The position numbers and the translations under genes are program-made. Below, in pieces: positions 36,089 to 44,582 of a stretch of 64,000 nt of DNA. Origin of the DNA: an uncultured Fulvivirga sp. (lineage in GTDB: Bacteria; Bacteroidota; Bacteroidia; Cytophagales; Cyclobacteriaceae); NCBI GenBank assembly GCA_947500555.1, contig CANMSE010000003.1:682001-746000 (forward strand), given 5' to 3'. Under the pieces are notes generated by a model. It did no database searches and had not been told where the DNA came from. It saw only the letters and a list, made by a program, of their open reading frames with translations. Positions within the stretch are counted from its first letter, which is position 1; each line of letters begins with the position of its first letter.

Positions 36089-37351
36089 TTAATCCCTCCA
36101 TGTTTTACTTATTTTATTTTCCAATTCTTTAATTTTTTTATTCTGATTTTCAATTATTTCCTGCTGATGAAGAATACTATTATTTTGCTCAATCAAATGC
36201 AACGTCAACTCCTCTACTTTCTTCAAAAGCAGCATATCCATCTCCACCATATTTACTCCCTCCTCTTGCATCTCCTTAGCAGAAGGCACCTCAGGCAGGT
36301 GTTTGTTTTCTTTTAAATATTGATCAAGCTCAGAAAGGCGGGTTAAGTCATAGTCTTCTTCAAAGACATAGTCGGGGCCAGGAAAATTGAGGTCGACCAA
36401 TACTTCTTTGGCATGGATGGTGCCGTTGACATCTAATTCATAAGATGGGCTGGTAGTACCGATACCAACATTACCTGAAGTAAAATGAGCTTGAACTCCT
36501 CCTACCGCATAACCTCTTATGAGCATTGTCTCTTCACCGGAAGCATTGGAAGCTCCTAAATAACCACCATTAGAATTAAGGCCAACTCTAGCCCTACCAT
36601 CATCAGAACTTGAGCTGATATGAAATTGCGGGGTTGAACTACTAGTCGATTCTAAATTCAATAGAGCAGAAGGGCTTGTTGTTCCTATTCCAACATTGCC
36701 ATTACTCTTGATTCGCATTTTTTCTGAGAAATACGGGGCTTGACTAGAACCTCGTGTATAAAACAACATATCAACGTTATTGGAATAATCGCTTGCTGAG
36801 TTAGCAAAAATTCCAACGGATTTTTGAGATGCCGAATGAACATTATCCGGGTCATCCAAAGATATAGTCATTCCTAACATTCTATTGTCATTGGGGCTTG
36901 ATGAATTCCATGACCTTAGTGTCAAAACATTAGCTTCATGTGCATTAAAAACTGCAGGACTCGCAATTTCCAATTTTGATTGAGGTGAAGCTGTTCCAAT
37001 ACCAACATTACCTGCAGTAAAATGAGCTTGAACTCCTTCAGCCGCATAACCTCTTATGAGCATTGTCTCTTCACCGGAAGCATTGGAAGCTCCTAAATAA
37101 CCACCTTTAGAATTAAGGCCAACTCTAGCTCTACCATCATCAGAACTTGAACTAATATGAAATTGCGGGGTTGAACTACTAGTCGATTCCAAATTCAATA
37201 GAGCAGAAGGACTCGATGTTCCTATACCAATTTTACCAGATAGGTGATAAACGTCTCCAATATTTGGATCTGGGCTTTCAGAGCTGATAAATTGTGAAAA
37301 AGCACTGATTCCAGCGAATAAGAATGATGTAATGAGTATTAATTTTTTCAT
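36089..37351 (-). CDS. Secreted GIGT tail-fibre-like protein 3 of the tandem array, internally duplicated
   Basis: 420 residues from ATG 37351 (MKKLILITSFLFAGISAFSQ signal peptide); an upstream in-frame TTG at 37390 would overlap the preceding gene and is rejected. Shaft motifs KIGIGTSSPSALLNLES, NVGIGTASPQSKLEI and NVGIGTTSPSALLNLES occur. A block beginning SPSALLNLESTSSSTPQFHI is present twice, reflecting a 227-bp DNA repeat. The common C-terminal module and a longer coiled coil (EIIENQNKKIKELENKISK) close the protein. It is third in the tandem; see the repeat entry for positions. Confidence 0.85.
   Translation of the reverse strand: MKKLILITSFLFAGISAFSQFISSESPDPNIGDVYHLSGKIGIGTSSPSALLNLESTSSSTPQFHISSSSDDGRARVGLNSKGGYLGASNASGEETMLIRGYAAEGVQAHFTAGNVGIGTASPQSKLEIASPAVFNAHEANVLTLRSWNSSSPNDNRMLGMTISLDDPDNVHSASQKSVGIFANSASDYSNNVDMLFYTRGSSQAPYFSEKMRIKSNGNVGIGTTSPSALLNLESTSSSTPQFHISSSSDDGRARVGLNSNGGYLGASNASGEETMLIRGYAVGGVQAHFTSGNVGIGTTSPSYELDVNGTIHAKEVLVDLNFPGPDYVFEEDYDLTRLSELDQYLKENKHLPEVPSAKEMQEEGVNMVEMDMLLLKKVEELTLHLIEQNNSILHQQEIIENQNKKIKELENKISKTWRD
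36462..37225 (-). repeat. Intragenic direct repeat, two copies of about 227 bp
   Basis: Copies at 36462-36688 and 36999-37225, offset exactly 537 bp, differ at only a handful of positions by eye. Both encode SPSALLNLES...FHISSSSDDGRARVGLNS...LIRGYA and the start of the next NVGIGT motif. The high DNA identity indicates a recent duplication or gene conversion within the gene. Confidence 0.85.
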
Positions 37352-37355
37352 AAGT

Positions 37356-38507
37356 TTATTTATTAAGACCATATGATTCCAATTTTTCAATACGTATTTG
37401 CTGATTGGTTATAATTACTTGTTGCTTTAGTAACAAATCATTTTGTTCAATTAAATGTAAAGTCAACTCCTCCACCTTCTTCAAAAGCAGCATATCCATC
37501 TCCACCATATTGACTCCCTCCTTCTTCATTTCAGCAGCGGAAGGCACTTCAGGAAGGTGTTTATTATCTTTTAAATATTGATCAAGCTCAGAAAGGCTGG
37601 TGAGGTTATAGTCTTCTTCAAAGACATAGTCCGGGCCGGGAAAGTCAAGGTCGACCAGTACTTCTCTGGCATGGATGGTTCCATTAACGTCCAGTTTGTG
37701 GGAGGGGTTGACAGTACCAATACCTACTCTTCCATTCCCTTTTACTCTTAGAAGTGATACGTCTGCTCCACCTTGAATATCAAGTCCATTTCCAGCACCA
37801 GCTCCATTTCCGCCCACTCTTATTCTGGCTACCGAATTCAACCAGGACAGGCTTACAACAGAATTAGTATTTGTTGGATTAAGGGCACCAAAATATCCAA
37901 CTCTACTAATAACATTTCCATTTACATCCAGTGTTGCGTTGGGCGTACTTGTTCCTATTCCTATTCTGCCATTGTCTGTAATTCTAATTCTTTCTACACC
38001 TGCATTTCCTGAGCTACCTGAGCTACCTGTATTCAACCTTAATGCACTTTGTCCAACAAGAGTCATTATTCCATTTGCTGAAGAGCCATTTCCTACAAAG
38101 TCATTTTTATTAGATATATATGAATTGCCATTTCCATCTACTCTAAAGTGTAGTGATTTGGTGGAGCCGTTTTTTAAAATAAAATCAGGAATGGGATGGG
38201 TTAAATCTAGAAGTACCTTCCAGTCAGTCCAACTATTCTCGCTTGGCTGCCACTGCCTAAACGCCATTTTTCCATCACTACTTGTAGTAGTTAACTCAAA
38301 ATTACGATACTGACTACCATTAATAGTTAGTTTTGTTCCGTAAGCATAATTCCAATTAACCGTGTTATTAGATCCTGGACCATGTTGATAATACATGCCA
38401 GTTGGATAGGTGGAAATTGGAGCATTTTCATTTTGTGCTGGCTGTTGTTGTGCTATTAGGCAGGTTACAGACAGAACGCTGAACAATAAGATCGTGATTT
38501 TTTTCAT
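37356..38507 (-). CDS. Secreted GIGT tail-fibre-like protein 2 of the array, with pyocin-knob-like domain
   Basis: 383 residues; signal peptide ends near residue 20 (TCLIAQ). Residues about 30-100 (GMYYQHGPGSNNTVNWNYAY, then MAFRQWQPSENSWTDWKVLLD) resemble the pyocin-knob or phage tail-fibre head domain that binds cell-surface glycans; the match is by pattern only. Then GIGTSTPNATLDV and GRVGIGTVNPSHKLDV shaft motifs and the fixed C-terminal module follow, with HAREVLVDLDFPGPDY as a minor variant. The ATG follows the stop of gene 1 with no gap. The knob-like head supports the view that the array produces surface-binding fibres. Confidence 0.85.
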   Translation of the reverse strand: MKKITILLFSVLSVTCLIAQQQPAQNENAPISTYPTGMYYQHGPGSNNTVNWNYAYGTKLTINGSQYRNFELTTTSSDGKMAFRQWQPSENSWTDWKVLLDLTHPIPDFILKNGSTKSLHFRVDGNGNSYISNKNDFVGNGSSANGIMTLVGQSALRLNTGSSGSSGNAGVERIRITDNGRIGIGTSTPNATLDVNGNVISRVGYFGALNPTNTNSVVSLSWLNSVARIRVGGNGAGAGNGLDIQGGADVSLLRVKGNGRVGIGTVNPSHKLDVNGTIHAREVLVDLDFPGPDYVFEEDYNLTSLSELDQYLKDNKHLPEVPSAAEMKKEGVNMVEMDMLLLKKVEELTLHLIEQNDLLLKQQVIITNQQIRIEKLESYGLNK

Positions 38508-39755
38508 CTATTTATTCTCTAGTTTTTCTATTCTATCTAAAAGCTTGGATATTTCTTCACTTTTAGACTTTTCTAATTCTATAATATGGAGTGTCAACTC
38601 CTCCACCTTTTTCAAAAGCAACATATCCATCTCAACCATGTTGACGCCCTCAACTTGCATCTCGGCAGCTGAAGGCACCTCAGGCAGGTGTTTGTTTTCT
38701 TTTAAGTATTGATCGAGTTCAGAAAGGCTAGTTAGGTTATAGTCTTCGTCAAAGACATAGTCTGGGCCAGGGAAGTTGAGGTCGACTAATACTTCTTTGG
38801 CATGGACGGTTCCGTTGACGTCTAGTTTGTGAGAGGGACTAGTTGTACCTATACCAAGTCCTGCAGCTTTTAGTGTCATATAAGCACTGCTACCACTTCC
38901 CCATGATTGAATGTTTCCTTTAGGGTCGCGCTCCCACCATGTTTTAGTATTTACTCCTGGAGTCAAAAAAGAGCCATCTATTGAAATGCCATTATGCAAT
39001 CTTGCTGTATACCAACTTGTACCAGCGGCATCCCTTCTGAGCCAAACACTTTGATGAAAATTATTTGAAGATTCTCCCTGTAGCCGAAATATTAATTGGG
39101 TATCATTTAAACTTGACCCCAATTGATTATCTTGTCTCACATGCAGAGATGCTTGCGGGTCCCCTTCCGTACCAATCCCAACATTTCCAGTTTTATTTAA
39201 AATCAGATCTGCGGCTCCTTCTCCACTTGAATAGATAAACGAATTGTTACTATTCGTCCACAGTCGCATAGCACGTTGGCCAGTCGAGTTAACTATTGCT
39301 ATTCCTTCGTCTGAAGCATCAGACTGCTGATTCACTTGAAAATGACCAAATGTCGGATTACTTGTTCCAATTCCTACTTTTCCATCGTTAGTAACAAACA
39401 TCCTCATGGTCCCACTGCTTCCAACACTACCTGTTTTGAGACTAATTCCAGTTTGTCCAGTAAAAACTAAATTTCCATTTCCTGTGGAGCCATTTCCTAC
39501 AAAATTATCCATGTTATTGATGAAGCTGGTCTGACCATCAACTCTGAAATGCAAACTTTTACTCGAAGAGTTCATTAGAAGAATATCCCCTCCTTCTACA
39601 TGGAGCTTTTGCAGTGGAGTGGAAGTACCAATACCAATTTTGCCAGATAAATGATAAATATCACCACTAGTACCAACACCGGAGGTAGCAATATGCTGAG
39701 CACTGAGACTTAAAGAAAAAAGAGATAGAATAGAAATAAATAGAAATTGACGCAT
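38508..39755 (-). CDS. Secreted GIGT tail-fibre-like protein 1 of the tandem array (first gene)
   Basis: 415 residues, signal peptide about 1-19 (ends SLSA). Shaft motifs KIGIGTSTPLQKLHV, KVGIGTSNPTFGHFQV, NVGIGTEGDPQASLHV and GLGIGTTSPSHKLDV, with intervening beta-rich pieces. A segment NSSSKSLHFRVDG is shared with protein 2 (NGSTKSLHFRVDG) so parts of the shaft are also homologous. C-terminal module with FDEDYNLTSLSELDQYL and terminal coiled coil (EEISKLLDRIEKLENK). It is the first gene of the leftward run 39755-25861, so its upstream 345-bp spacer should hold the operon promoter. Confidence 0.85.
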   Translation of the reverse strand: MRQFLFISILSLFSLSLSAQHIATSGVGTSGDIYHLSGKIGIGTSTPLQKLHVEGGDILLMNSSSKSLHFRVDGQTSFINNMDNFVGNGSTGNGNLVFTGQTGISLKTGSVGSSGTMRMFVTNDGKVGIGTSNPTFGHFQVNQQSDASDEGIAIVNSTGQRAMRLWTNSNNSFIYSSGEGAADLILNKTGNVGIGTEGDPQASLHVRQDNQLGSSLNDTQLIFRLQGESSNNFHQSVWLRRDAAGTSWYTARLHNGISIDGSFLTPGVNTKTWWERDPKGNIQSWGSGSSAYMTLKAAGLGIGTTSPSHKLDVNGTVHAKEVLVDLNFPGPDYVFDEDYNLTSLSELDQYLKENKHLPEVPSAAEMQVEGVNMVEMDMLLLKKVEELTLHIIELEKSKSEEISKLLDRIEKLENK

Positions 39756-40100
39756 AGTTGAAATATAAAACTTACTTAAAGTTCCTTCTATAATACGTCA
39801 ATTAAAAACCTAGTTTAATACAAAAAGCACATTGTAGTATTCTAAGATGCTTAAAAAAAACATGCTATTTAATGAAATTGAATAACGAAAATAAAGAGTA
39901 AAAAAAGTTCTAACCACATAAAAAACTTACATGTCTCCTGATTTTTATCAGTTTTTTTTAAAGTGTAATAGATTTAAGCCAGGTTCAGTTGTAATTGACT
40001 GATAATTAGCACCTTGCTAACGAACCAAGTTTAAGATTTCTCCCTAGCACTTCGGTTCGAAATTACGATAGCTAAAAAGAAGGTGCTAAAAATTCCTATT
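39756..40100. other. Intergenic spacer upstream of the GIGT/RHS run
   Basis: 345 bp between topA (leftward, ends 40101) and the first GIGT gene. It contains the family A hairpin repeat at 40006-40089 and an AT-rich remainder. No ORF. No match to the Bacteroidota promoter consensus was convincing. The leftward operon must either start here or be read through from topA. Confidence 0.6.
40006..40089. repeat. Interspersed hairpin repeat, family A (copy 2), cruciform-like
   Basis: Outer arms TTAGCACCTT (40006-40015) and AAGGTGCTAA (40080-40089) are a perfect 10-bp inverted repeat. Inside, CGAACCAAGT (40021-40030) pairs with ACTTCGGTTCG (40049-40059) with one bulged C. The middle TAAGATTTCTCC...CGAAATTACGA matches the reverse strand of the element at 21477-21561. 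It lies directly beyond the topA stop and could also act as terminator for topA. Confidence 0.75.
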
Positions 40101-42416
40101 CTACTTCTTCTTCGCATAACGCCCCTTCTTCTCCGGGGCTTTCTCTGCCAACTCGATACATTCTTCTAACGTGAGTTCAGCGGGTTCTTTATCTTTTGGA
40201 ATTTTGACATTCTTCTTGCCTGCTTTGATGTAGGGTCCATAGCGGCCGTTCAAAACCTGTATATCAGGATTTTCATCCCAAGTTTTGATGTATTTATTTT
40301 TGTCTGCCTCTATCTTCGCTTCAATCAATTCAATCGCTCTCGCATCTTCAATAGTATATGGATCATCTGTTTTTGGGATAGAAACAAACTTGCCATCGTA
40401 CTTGACATAAGGTCCAAAACGCCCCAATCCAACCATCATCGGTTTGCCATCAAACTCGCCTAGTTCTCGTGGAAGCTTAAACAATTCCAAAGCTTCTTCT
40501 AGTGTTATACTTTCTATAAATTGTCCCGTCCTCAAACTTGCGAATTGCGGTTTTTCATCTTCTGTCTCTTCACCTACTTGAACTAATGGTCCGAACCTTC
40601 CAAGTCGAGCAATTATCTTTTTACCAGATTTCGGGTGCACTCCCAATTCACGTGAGCTTCCAACTTCCGATCTTTCAATATTTTCAGTCACCTCCACCTT
40701 GGCATGGAATTCAGAGTAAAATTCTCCAATCATTTTGTCCCACTCTTTAAGGCCCTGGGCAATTTCATCGAACTTCTGCTCTACATCAGCAGTAAAGCTA
40801 TAGTTAGTAACATTAGGAAAATGCTCTACTAAAAAGTCCGTAACCACCATGGCTACATTGGTAGGAAAGAGTTTATTTTTTTCAGCTCCTGTAATTTCTG
40901 TTTGGGTTACATCTTTAATCGCTCCGCTCTTCAAAGTGAGTATTTTGTACTCTCTTTCCTTTCCTTCTCTTACTTCCTTCTCTACATAATTCCTTTTCTG
41001 AATGGTGGAAATAGTGGGGGCATAAGTAGATGGTCTCCCGATACCCATTTCTTCCAATTTCTTTACCAGACTTGCCTCTGTGTAACGTGCGGGATGTCTT
41101 GTGAAACCCTGGCGAGCGTTCATCTCATTAAGTCCAAGTTCCTGACCCACCGATAAAGGCGGTAGCATACCTTTTTGCTCTTCATTATCATCTTCATCAT
41201 CAGTAGACTCAAGATATACTGATAAGAACCCTTCGAACTTAACTACTTCACCGGTAGCAGTGAGTGTATCGGGCAGCGTTGAAATCTCAATAGTAGCAGT
41301 AGTTTTTTCTATTTGAGCATCAGCCATTTGAGAAGCTATAGCTCGCTTCCAAATCAACTCATATAGTCTTACACCATTTCTATCAGCAGACGGGCTGGTC
41401 ACTGCAAAGTTGGTAGGACGAATGGCTTCATGAGCTTCCTGTGCCGAATTAGACTTAGTTTTATAATGCCTTACTTTCACGAAGTCTTCTCCATAGCCAC
41501 TTTTTATTTGGGTTACAGCACTGTTAATTGCATCTTCGGATAAGTTCACAGAGTCAGTTCTCATATAAGAGATAATACCAGCCTCATATAGTTTCTGAGC
41601 AACACTCATCGTTTGAGATACTGAAAATCCCAATTTTCTACTTGCCTCCTGTTGTAAGGTAGAAGTTGTAAAAGGCGCTGCTGGAGATTTCTTAGTAGGT
41701 TTCTTCTGAAGATCTTTAATGGAGAAATCTGCACTTGCACAAGATTCCAAGAAAGACTTGGCTTCCTCTTCGGTTTTAAATCTTTTGGATAGCTCCGCCT
41801 GTAATACTTTATTATTTCCTACATCGAAAGAAGCAGTTATCTTATAAAAAGACTCTGCTTTGAATTTTTCTATCTCACGTTCGCGCTCAACAACAAGCCT
41901 CACAGCAACTGACTGAACACGACCTGCCGACAAGCCTGTCTTTATCTTCTTCCAAAGAATAGGTGATAATTCAAACCCAACCAATCGGTCTAAGACTCTT
42001 CTGGCCTGCTGAGCATTTACCAAATCGATGTCAATGCCCCTTGGTGTTTGAATAGCATTTTGTATTGCATTTTTAGTAATCTCTCTAAATACGATACGTC
42101 TGATTTTAGAATCATCCAGTGCCAAAGCCTCTTTCAAGTGCCATGATATAGCTTCTCCCTCGCGGTCATCATCACTCGCCAGGTATACAACTTCAGAATC
42201 TTTGGATAACTTCTTAAGTTCTTTTATCACTGATTTCTTATCAGGGCTCACTTCATAGGTGGGTGTAAAGCCATTTTCCTTGTCAATGGCCTTATCTCCC
42301 TTGGGTAGATCTCTGACATGACCATAACTAGAAGTCACTGTATAATCCTTCCCTAAATATCCTTCAATTGTCTTCGCTTTTGCAGGCGACTCTACTATGA
42401 CTAAGTTCTTTGACAT
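40101..42416 (-). CDS. topA: DNA topoisomerase I
   Basis: 771 residues. Type IA topoisomerase that relaxes negative supercoils. The Toprim domain opens the protein (LVIVESPAKAKTIEGYLG, then ASDDDREGEAISWHL with the acidic metal triad), the active-site tyrosine lies in GIISYMRTDSVNLS, and the gate domains follow (ARYTEASLVKKLEEMGIGRPSTYAPTI). The C-terminal third has three repeats of the TopoI C type (ELGVHPKSGKKIIARLGRFGPLVQVG, GLGRFGPYVKYDGKFV, NGRYGPYIKAGKKNV) instead of zinc fingers, as is usual for Bacteroidota, and a Lys-rich end. Nothing unusual. It is leftward and isolated, with 145 bp before the divergent sixA-like gene. Confidence 0.97.
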   Translation of the reverse strand: MSKNLVIVESPAKAKTIEGYLGKDYTVTSSYGHVRDLPKGDKAIDKENGFTPTYEVSPDKKSVIKELKKLSKDSEVVYLASDDDREGEAISWHLKEALALDDSKIRRIVFREITKNAIQNAIQTPRGIDIDLVNAQQARRVLDRLVGFELSPILWKKIKTGLSAGRVQSVAVRLVVEREREIEKFKAESFYKITASFDVGNNKVLQAELSKRFKTEEEAKSFLESCASADFSIKDLQKKPTKKSPAAPFTTSTLQQEASRKLGFSVSQTMSVAQKLYEAGIISYMRTDSVNLSEDAINSAVTQIKSGYGEDFVKVRHYKTKSNSAQEAHEAIRPTNFAVTSPSADRNGVRLYELIWKRAIASQMADAQIEKTTATIEISTLPDTLTATGEVVKFEGFLSVYLESTDDEDDNEEQKGMLPPLSVGQELGLNEMNARQGFTRHPARYTEASLVKKLEEMGIGRPSTYAPTISTIQKRNYVEKEVREGKEREYKILTLKSGAIKDVTQTEITGAEKNKLFPTNVAMVVTDFLVEHFPNVTNYSFTADVEQKFDEIAQGLKEWDKMIGEFYSEFHAKVEVTENIERSEVGSSRELGVHPKSGKKIIARLGRFGPLVQVGEETEDEKPQFASLRTGQFIESITLEEALELFKLPRELGEFDGKPMMVGLGRFGPYVKYDGKFVSIPKTDDPYTIEDARAIELIEAKIEADKNKYIKTWDENPDIQVLNGRYGPYIKAGKKNVKIPKDKEPAELTLEECIELAEKAPEKKGRYAKKK

Positions 42417-42561
42417 AAAATCAGTTAGTTGGCATCTTGCTCAAAAATTTCAAAGATGATGAATATTTTTAAATATAAAATAATCTCAGCCTTTTTATAT
42501 ATCAATAGACATTTAGTAGATTCAACCAACTAAGCGGACATATGTTTTATGTTGTAGAACT

Positions 42562-43062
42562 ATGGAAAAGAATTTATACTTACTGAGGCATGCTCGTTCT
42601 GATGAAAAACAATCGGACCAACAAGATATTGAACGTGAATTAAATGCCACTGGATTACAGAATGCTACTCGAATGGGAATGAACTTTTCTCGTAAACCTG
42701 TTCAATTTGATATAATCATATCTAGTTCTGCCAATAGAGCTTTAACAACTGCCTCACTCATTGCCGAACAAATTAAGTACGATACAAAAAGAATACATCA
42801 AAACCCTGAAATTTACGAAGCTTCAGTTCGTACATTACTTCAGGTTGTTAATCAACTAAAGGAAGAATGGGATTCTGTCTTAATAGTCGGACATAATCCA
42901 TCAATAACCTACTTATCAGAGTATATCACTAAATCAGAAATTGGCAATATGACTACATGCGGGGTTGTACATATTAAATTTGCCAAACTTAAATGGGAAG
43001 AGGTTTCAGAGGGAATTGGACAAATGGTAAGCTATGAACATCCAGATTTCTTAAATTTCTAG
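42562..43062 (+). CDS. SixA-like histidine phosphatase
   Basis: 166 residues. The histidine-phosphatase signature LLRHARSDE is at residues 7-15 and the second catalytic His is in VLIVGHNPSITYL. SixA in E. coli dephosphorylates phosphohistidine of PTS or phosphorelay proteins; other small members act on unknown phosphoesters. The short length without extra subdomain fits SixA. No PTS gene is in the window, so the substrate cannot be given. Its 3' end overlaps the convergent TerB-like gene by 4 bp. Confidence 0.88.
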   Translation: MEKNLYLLRHARSDEKQSDQQDIERELNATGLQNATRMGMNFSRKPVQFDIIISSSANRALTTASLIAEQIKYDTKRIHQNPEIYEASVRTLLQVVNQLKEEWDSVLIVGHNPSITYLSEYITKSEIGNMTTCGVVHIKFAKLKWEEVSEGIGQMVSYEHPDFLNF

Positions 43063-43406
43063 CTTTTCCCTACCTGGTCATCAATTTTATTCTGTATTTC
43101 TTCTTCGGTAAATCCTAATCTTTCGCCTACCATCTTAATCAACTCATGCTCAGCCTTTGCGAAGTCACCATCGAGCATTGCTAAGCTTATCATATCTTCC
43201 ATTTGCTTATCTCTGTCTTCTTTATTTTGAGGAATAAGATAAACATACTCTTCTGCACGAGCTATCATTACATTTAATCTATCTAGTGGTATTCCATTAT
43301 CATAAGCGATTTTTGATAGTGCCACCATTTCAACATCCGCCACTTTGCCGTCAGCGGCTGCCAATGAAATCAGGTTTCTAAAATGTTCGACTTTTGCGTT
43401 AAGCAT
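43059..43406 (-). CDS. TerB-like helical protein
   Basis: 115 residues, cytoplasmic, helical. The sequence LISLAAADGKVADVEMVALSKIAYDNGI and the second half MISLAMLDGDFAKAEHELIKMVGERLGF show the duplicated A-DG-ED-style pattern of the TerB/DjlA N-terminal fold, which binds metal or membranes in some members. Stand-alone TerB proteins of this size are common in Bacteroidota and mostly uncharacterised; tellurite resistance should not be assumed because no other ter genes are present. It is convergent with the sixA-like gene. Confidence 0.85.
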   Translation of the reverse strand: MLNAKVEHFRNLISLAAADGKVADVEMVALSKIAYDNGIPLDRLNVMIARAEEYVYLIPQNKEDRDKQMEDMISLAMLDGDFAKAEHELIKMVGERLGFTEEEIQNKIDDQVGKS

Positions 43407-43514
43407 GAATTAGATTATTTGATTTTAAAAAATTAAGATAATAGAATTTTAATTATTGCACCCTAGAAAATTCAATTTTAATCTCTTGCTTTGTTATTCT
43501 TTACATTTTACACA

Positions 43515-44582
43515 ATGAATAAAAAGGAAGAAATCATTTCGGCATTCGATCCTAATAGTCCAGGTATAAATAATACGCTATTTGGTTTGCCGTTTGATCA
43601 GAACACTAGTGATTTGATTGTCATTCCCGTTCCATGGGAAGTGACGGTTTCTTATAATTCAGGTACCGCGAATGCTCCAAAAGCAATATTTGAAGCTTCT
43701 AAACAGGTAGATCTTTGTCTAAAGAATATAGAAAACGCCTGGCAAATGGGAATACATATGTTGCCTATTGATGAGAAGCTGATCCGGGAAAATGAAAAAT
43801 ACAGAAATCTGGCAGAGAAATATATTACATGGCTCGAGAGTGGTGAGGAAGAATGGATTTCTGATGACTTAAAGGTAATACCAAAAGCCGTTGATGAAAT
43901 CTCTCAGAAGCTTCAGATTTATATTAAGTCGCAAGCGGTAAAGCTCCATAATCAGGGGAAAATGGTAGCCCTTTTAGGAGGGGATCATAGTACTCCATTG
44001 GGTTTAATAAAAGCTATGGGCCAGTTACACCAGTCTTTTGGTATTCTTCAAATAGATGCTCATGCAGATCTGAGAAAAGCATATGAAAATTTCAACTACT
44101 CGCATGCTTCTATTATGTATAATGCTTTACAATCAGAGCATGTTTCAAAATTAGTACAAGTAGGTGTTAGAGATTATTGTGACGAGGAAATAGAGTTTAT
44201 AAATGAAGCCAAAGATCGAGTAAAGACGTTTTTTGATGAGGATATAAAATTCAGTTTATATACAGGGGCAACATGGGACAATATATGCGATGAAATTGTA
44301 TCTCAGCTTCCAGAATTAGTTTATATAAGTTTTGATATTGATGGACTTGACCCAAAGCTATGTCCAAATACTGGTACACCAGTACCAGGAGGTTTACAAT
44401 TTCAAGAGGCTATTTATTTAATACAAAAAATCGTTATTGCTGGGAAGAAAATTATATCCTTCGATTTAAATGAAGTAAGTCCTGGTGAACATGAGTGGGA
44501 TGCCAATGTGGGTGCAAGGCTGTTGTATCAATTATCTTGTTTAATGGGAGTATCTCAAGGCAAACTAAACTTTACACTTTAA
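43515..44582 (+). CDS. Agmatinase/arginase-family ureohydrolase
   Basis: 355 residues from ATG 43515; the in-frame TTG at 43491 is less likely. Dimanganese ureohydrolase motifs are complete: LLGGDHSTP, QIDAHADLR and SFDIDGLDP. The Bacteroidota subfamily has a longer N-terminal part (PNSPGINNTLFGLPFDQN, VIPVPWEVTVSYNSGTANAP) than E. coli SpeB. Likely reaction: hydrolysis of agmatine, arginine or a related guanidino compound to urea plus an amine; agmatine is the better guess, but arginase or formimidoylglutamase activity is not excluded. The stop overlaps the convergent phosphatase gene by 11 bp. Confidence 0.88.
   Translation: MNKKEEIISAFDPNSPGINNTLFGLPFDQNTSDLIVIPVPWEVTVSYNSGTANAPKAIFEASKQVDLCLKNIENAWQMGIHMLPIDEKLIRENEKYRNLAEKYITWLESGEEEWISDDLKVIPKAVDEISQKLQIYIKSQAVKLHNQGKMVALLGGDHSTPLGLIKAMGQLHQSFGILQIDAHADLRKAYENFNYSHASIMYNALQSEHVSKLVQVGVRDYCDEEIEFINEAKDRVKTFFDEDIKFSLYTGATWDNICDEIVSQLPELVYISFDIDGLDPKLCPNTGTPVPGGLQFQEAIYLIQKIVIAGKKIISFDLNEVSPGEHEWDANVGARLLYQLSCLMGVSQGKLNFTL

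Noticed and set aside
22327..39755. Prophage or phage-tail cluster because of tail-fibre-like proteins.
   Set aside because: All carry signal peptides and no terminase, capsid, sheath, baseplate, integrase or lysis gene is present; the fibres are secreted cell proteins.
39938..39959. CTGAT-TTTT-ATCAG followed by eight T on the plus strand, looking like a terminator.
   Set aside because: No rightward gene lies upstream; both neighbours are transcribed leftward. The 5-bp AT-rich stem is weak.
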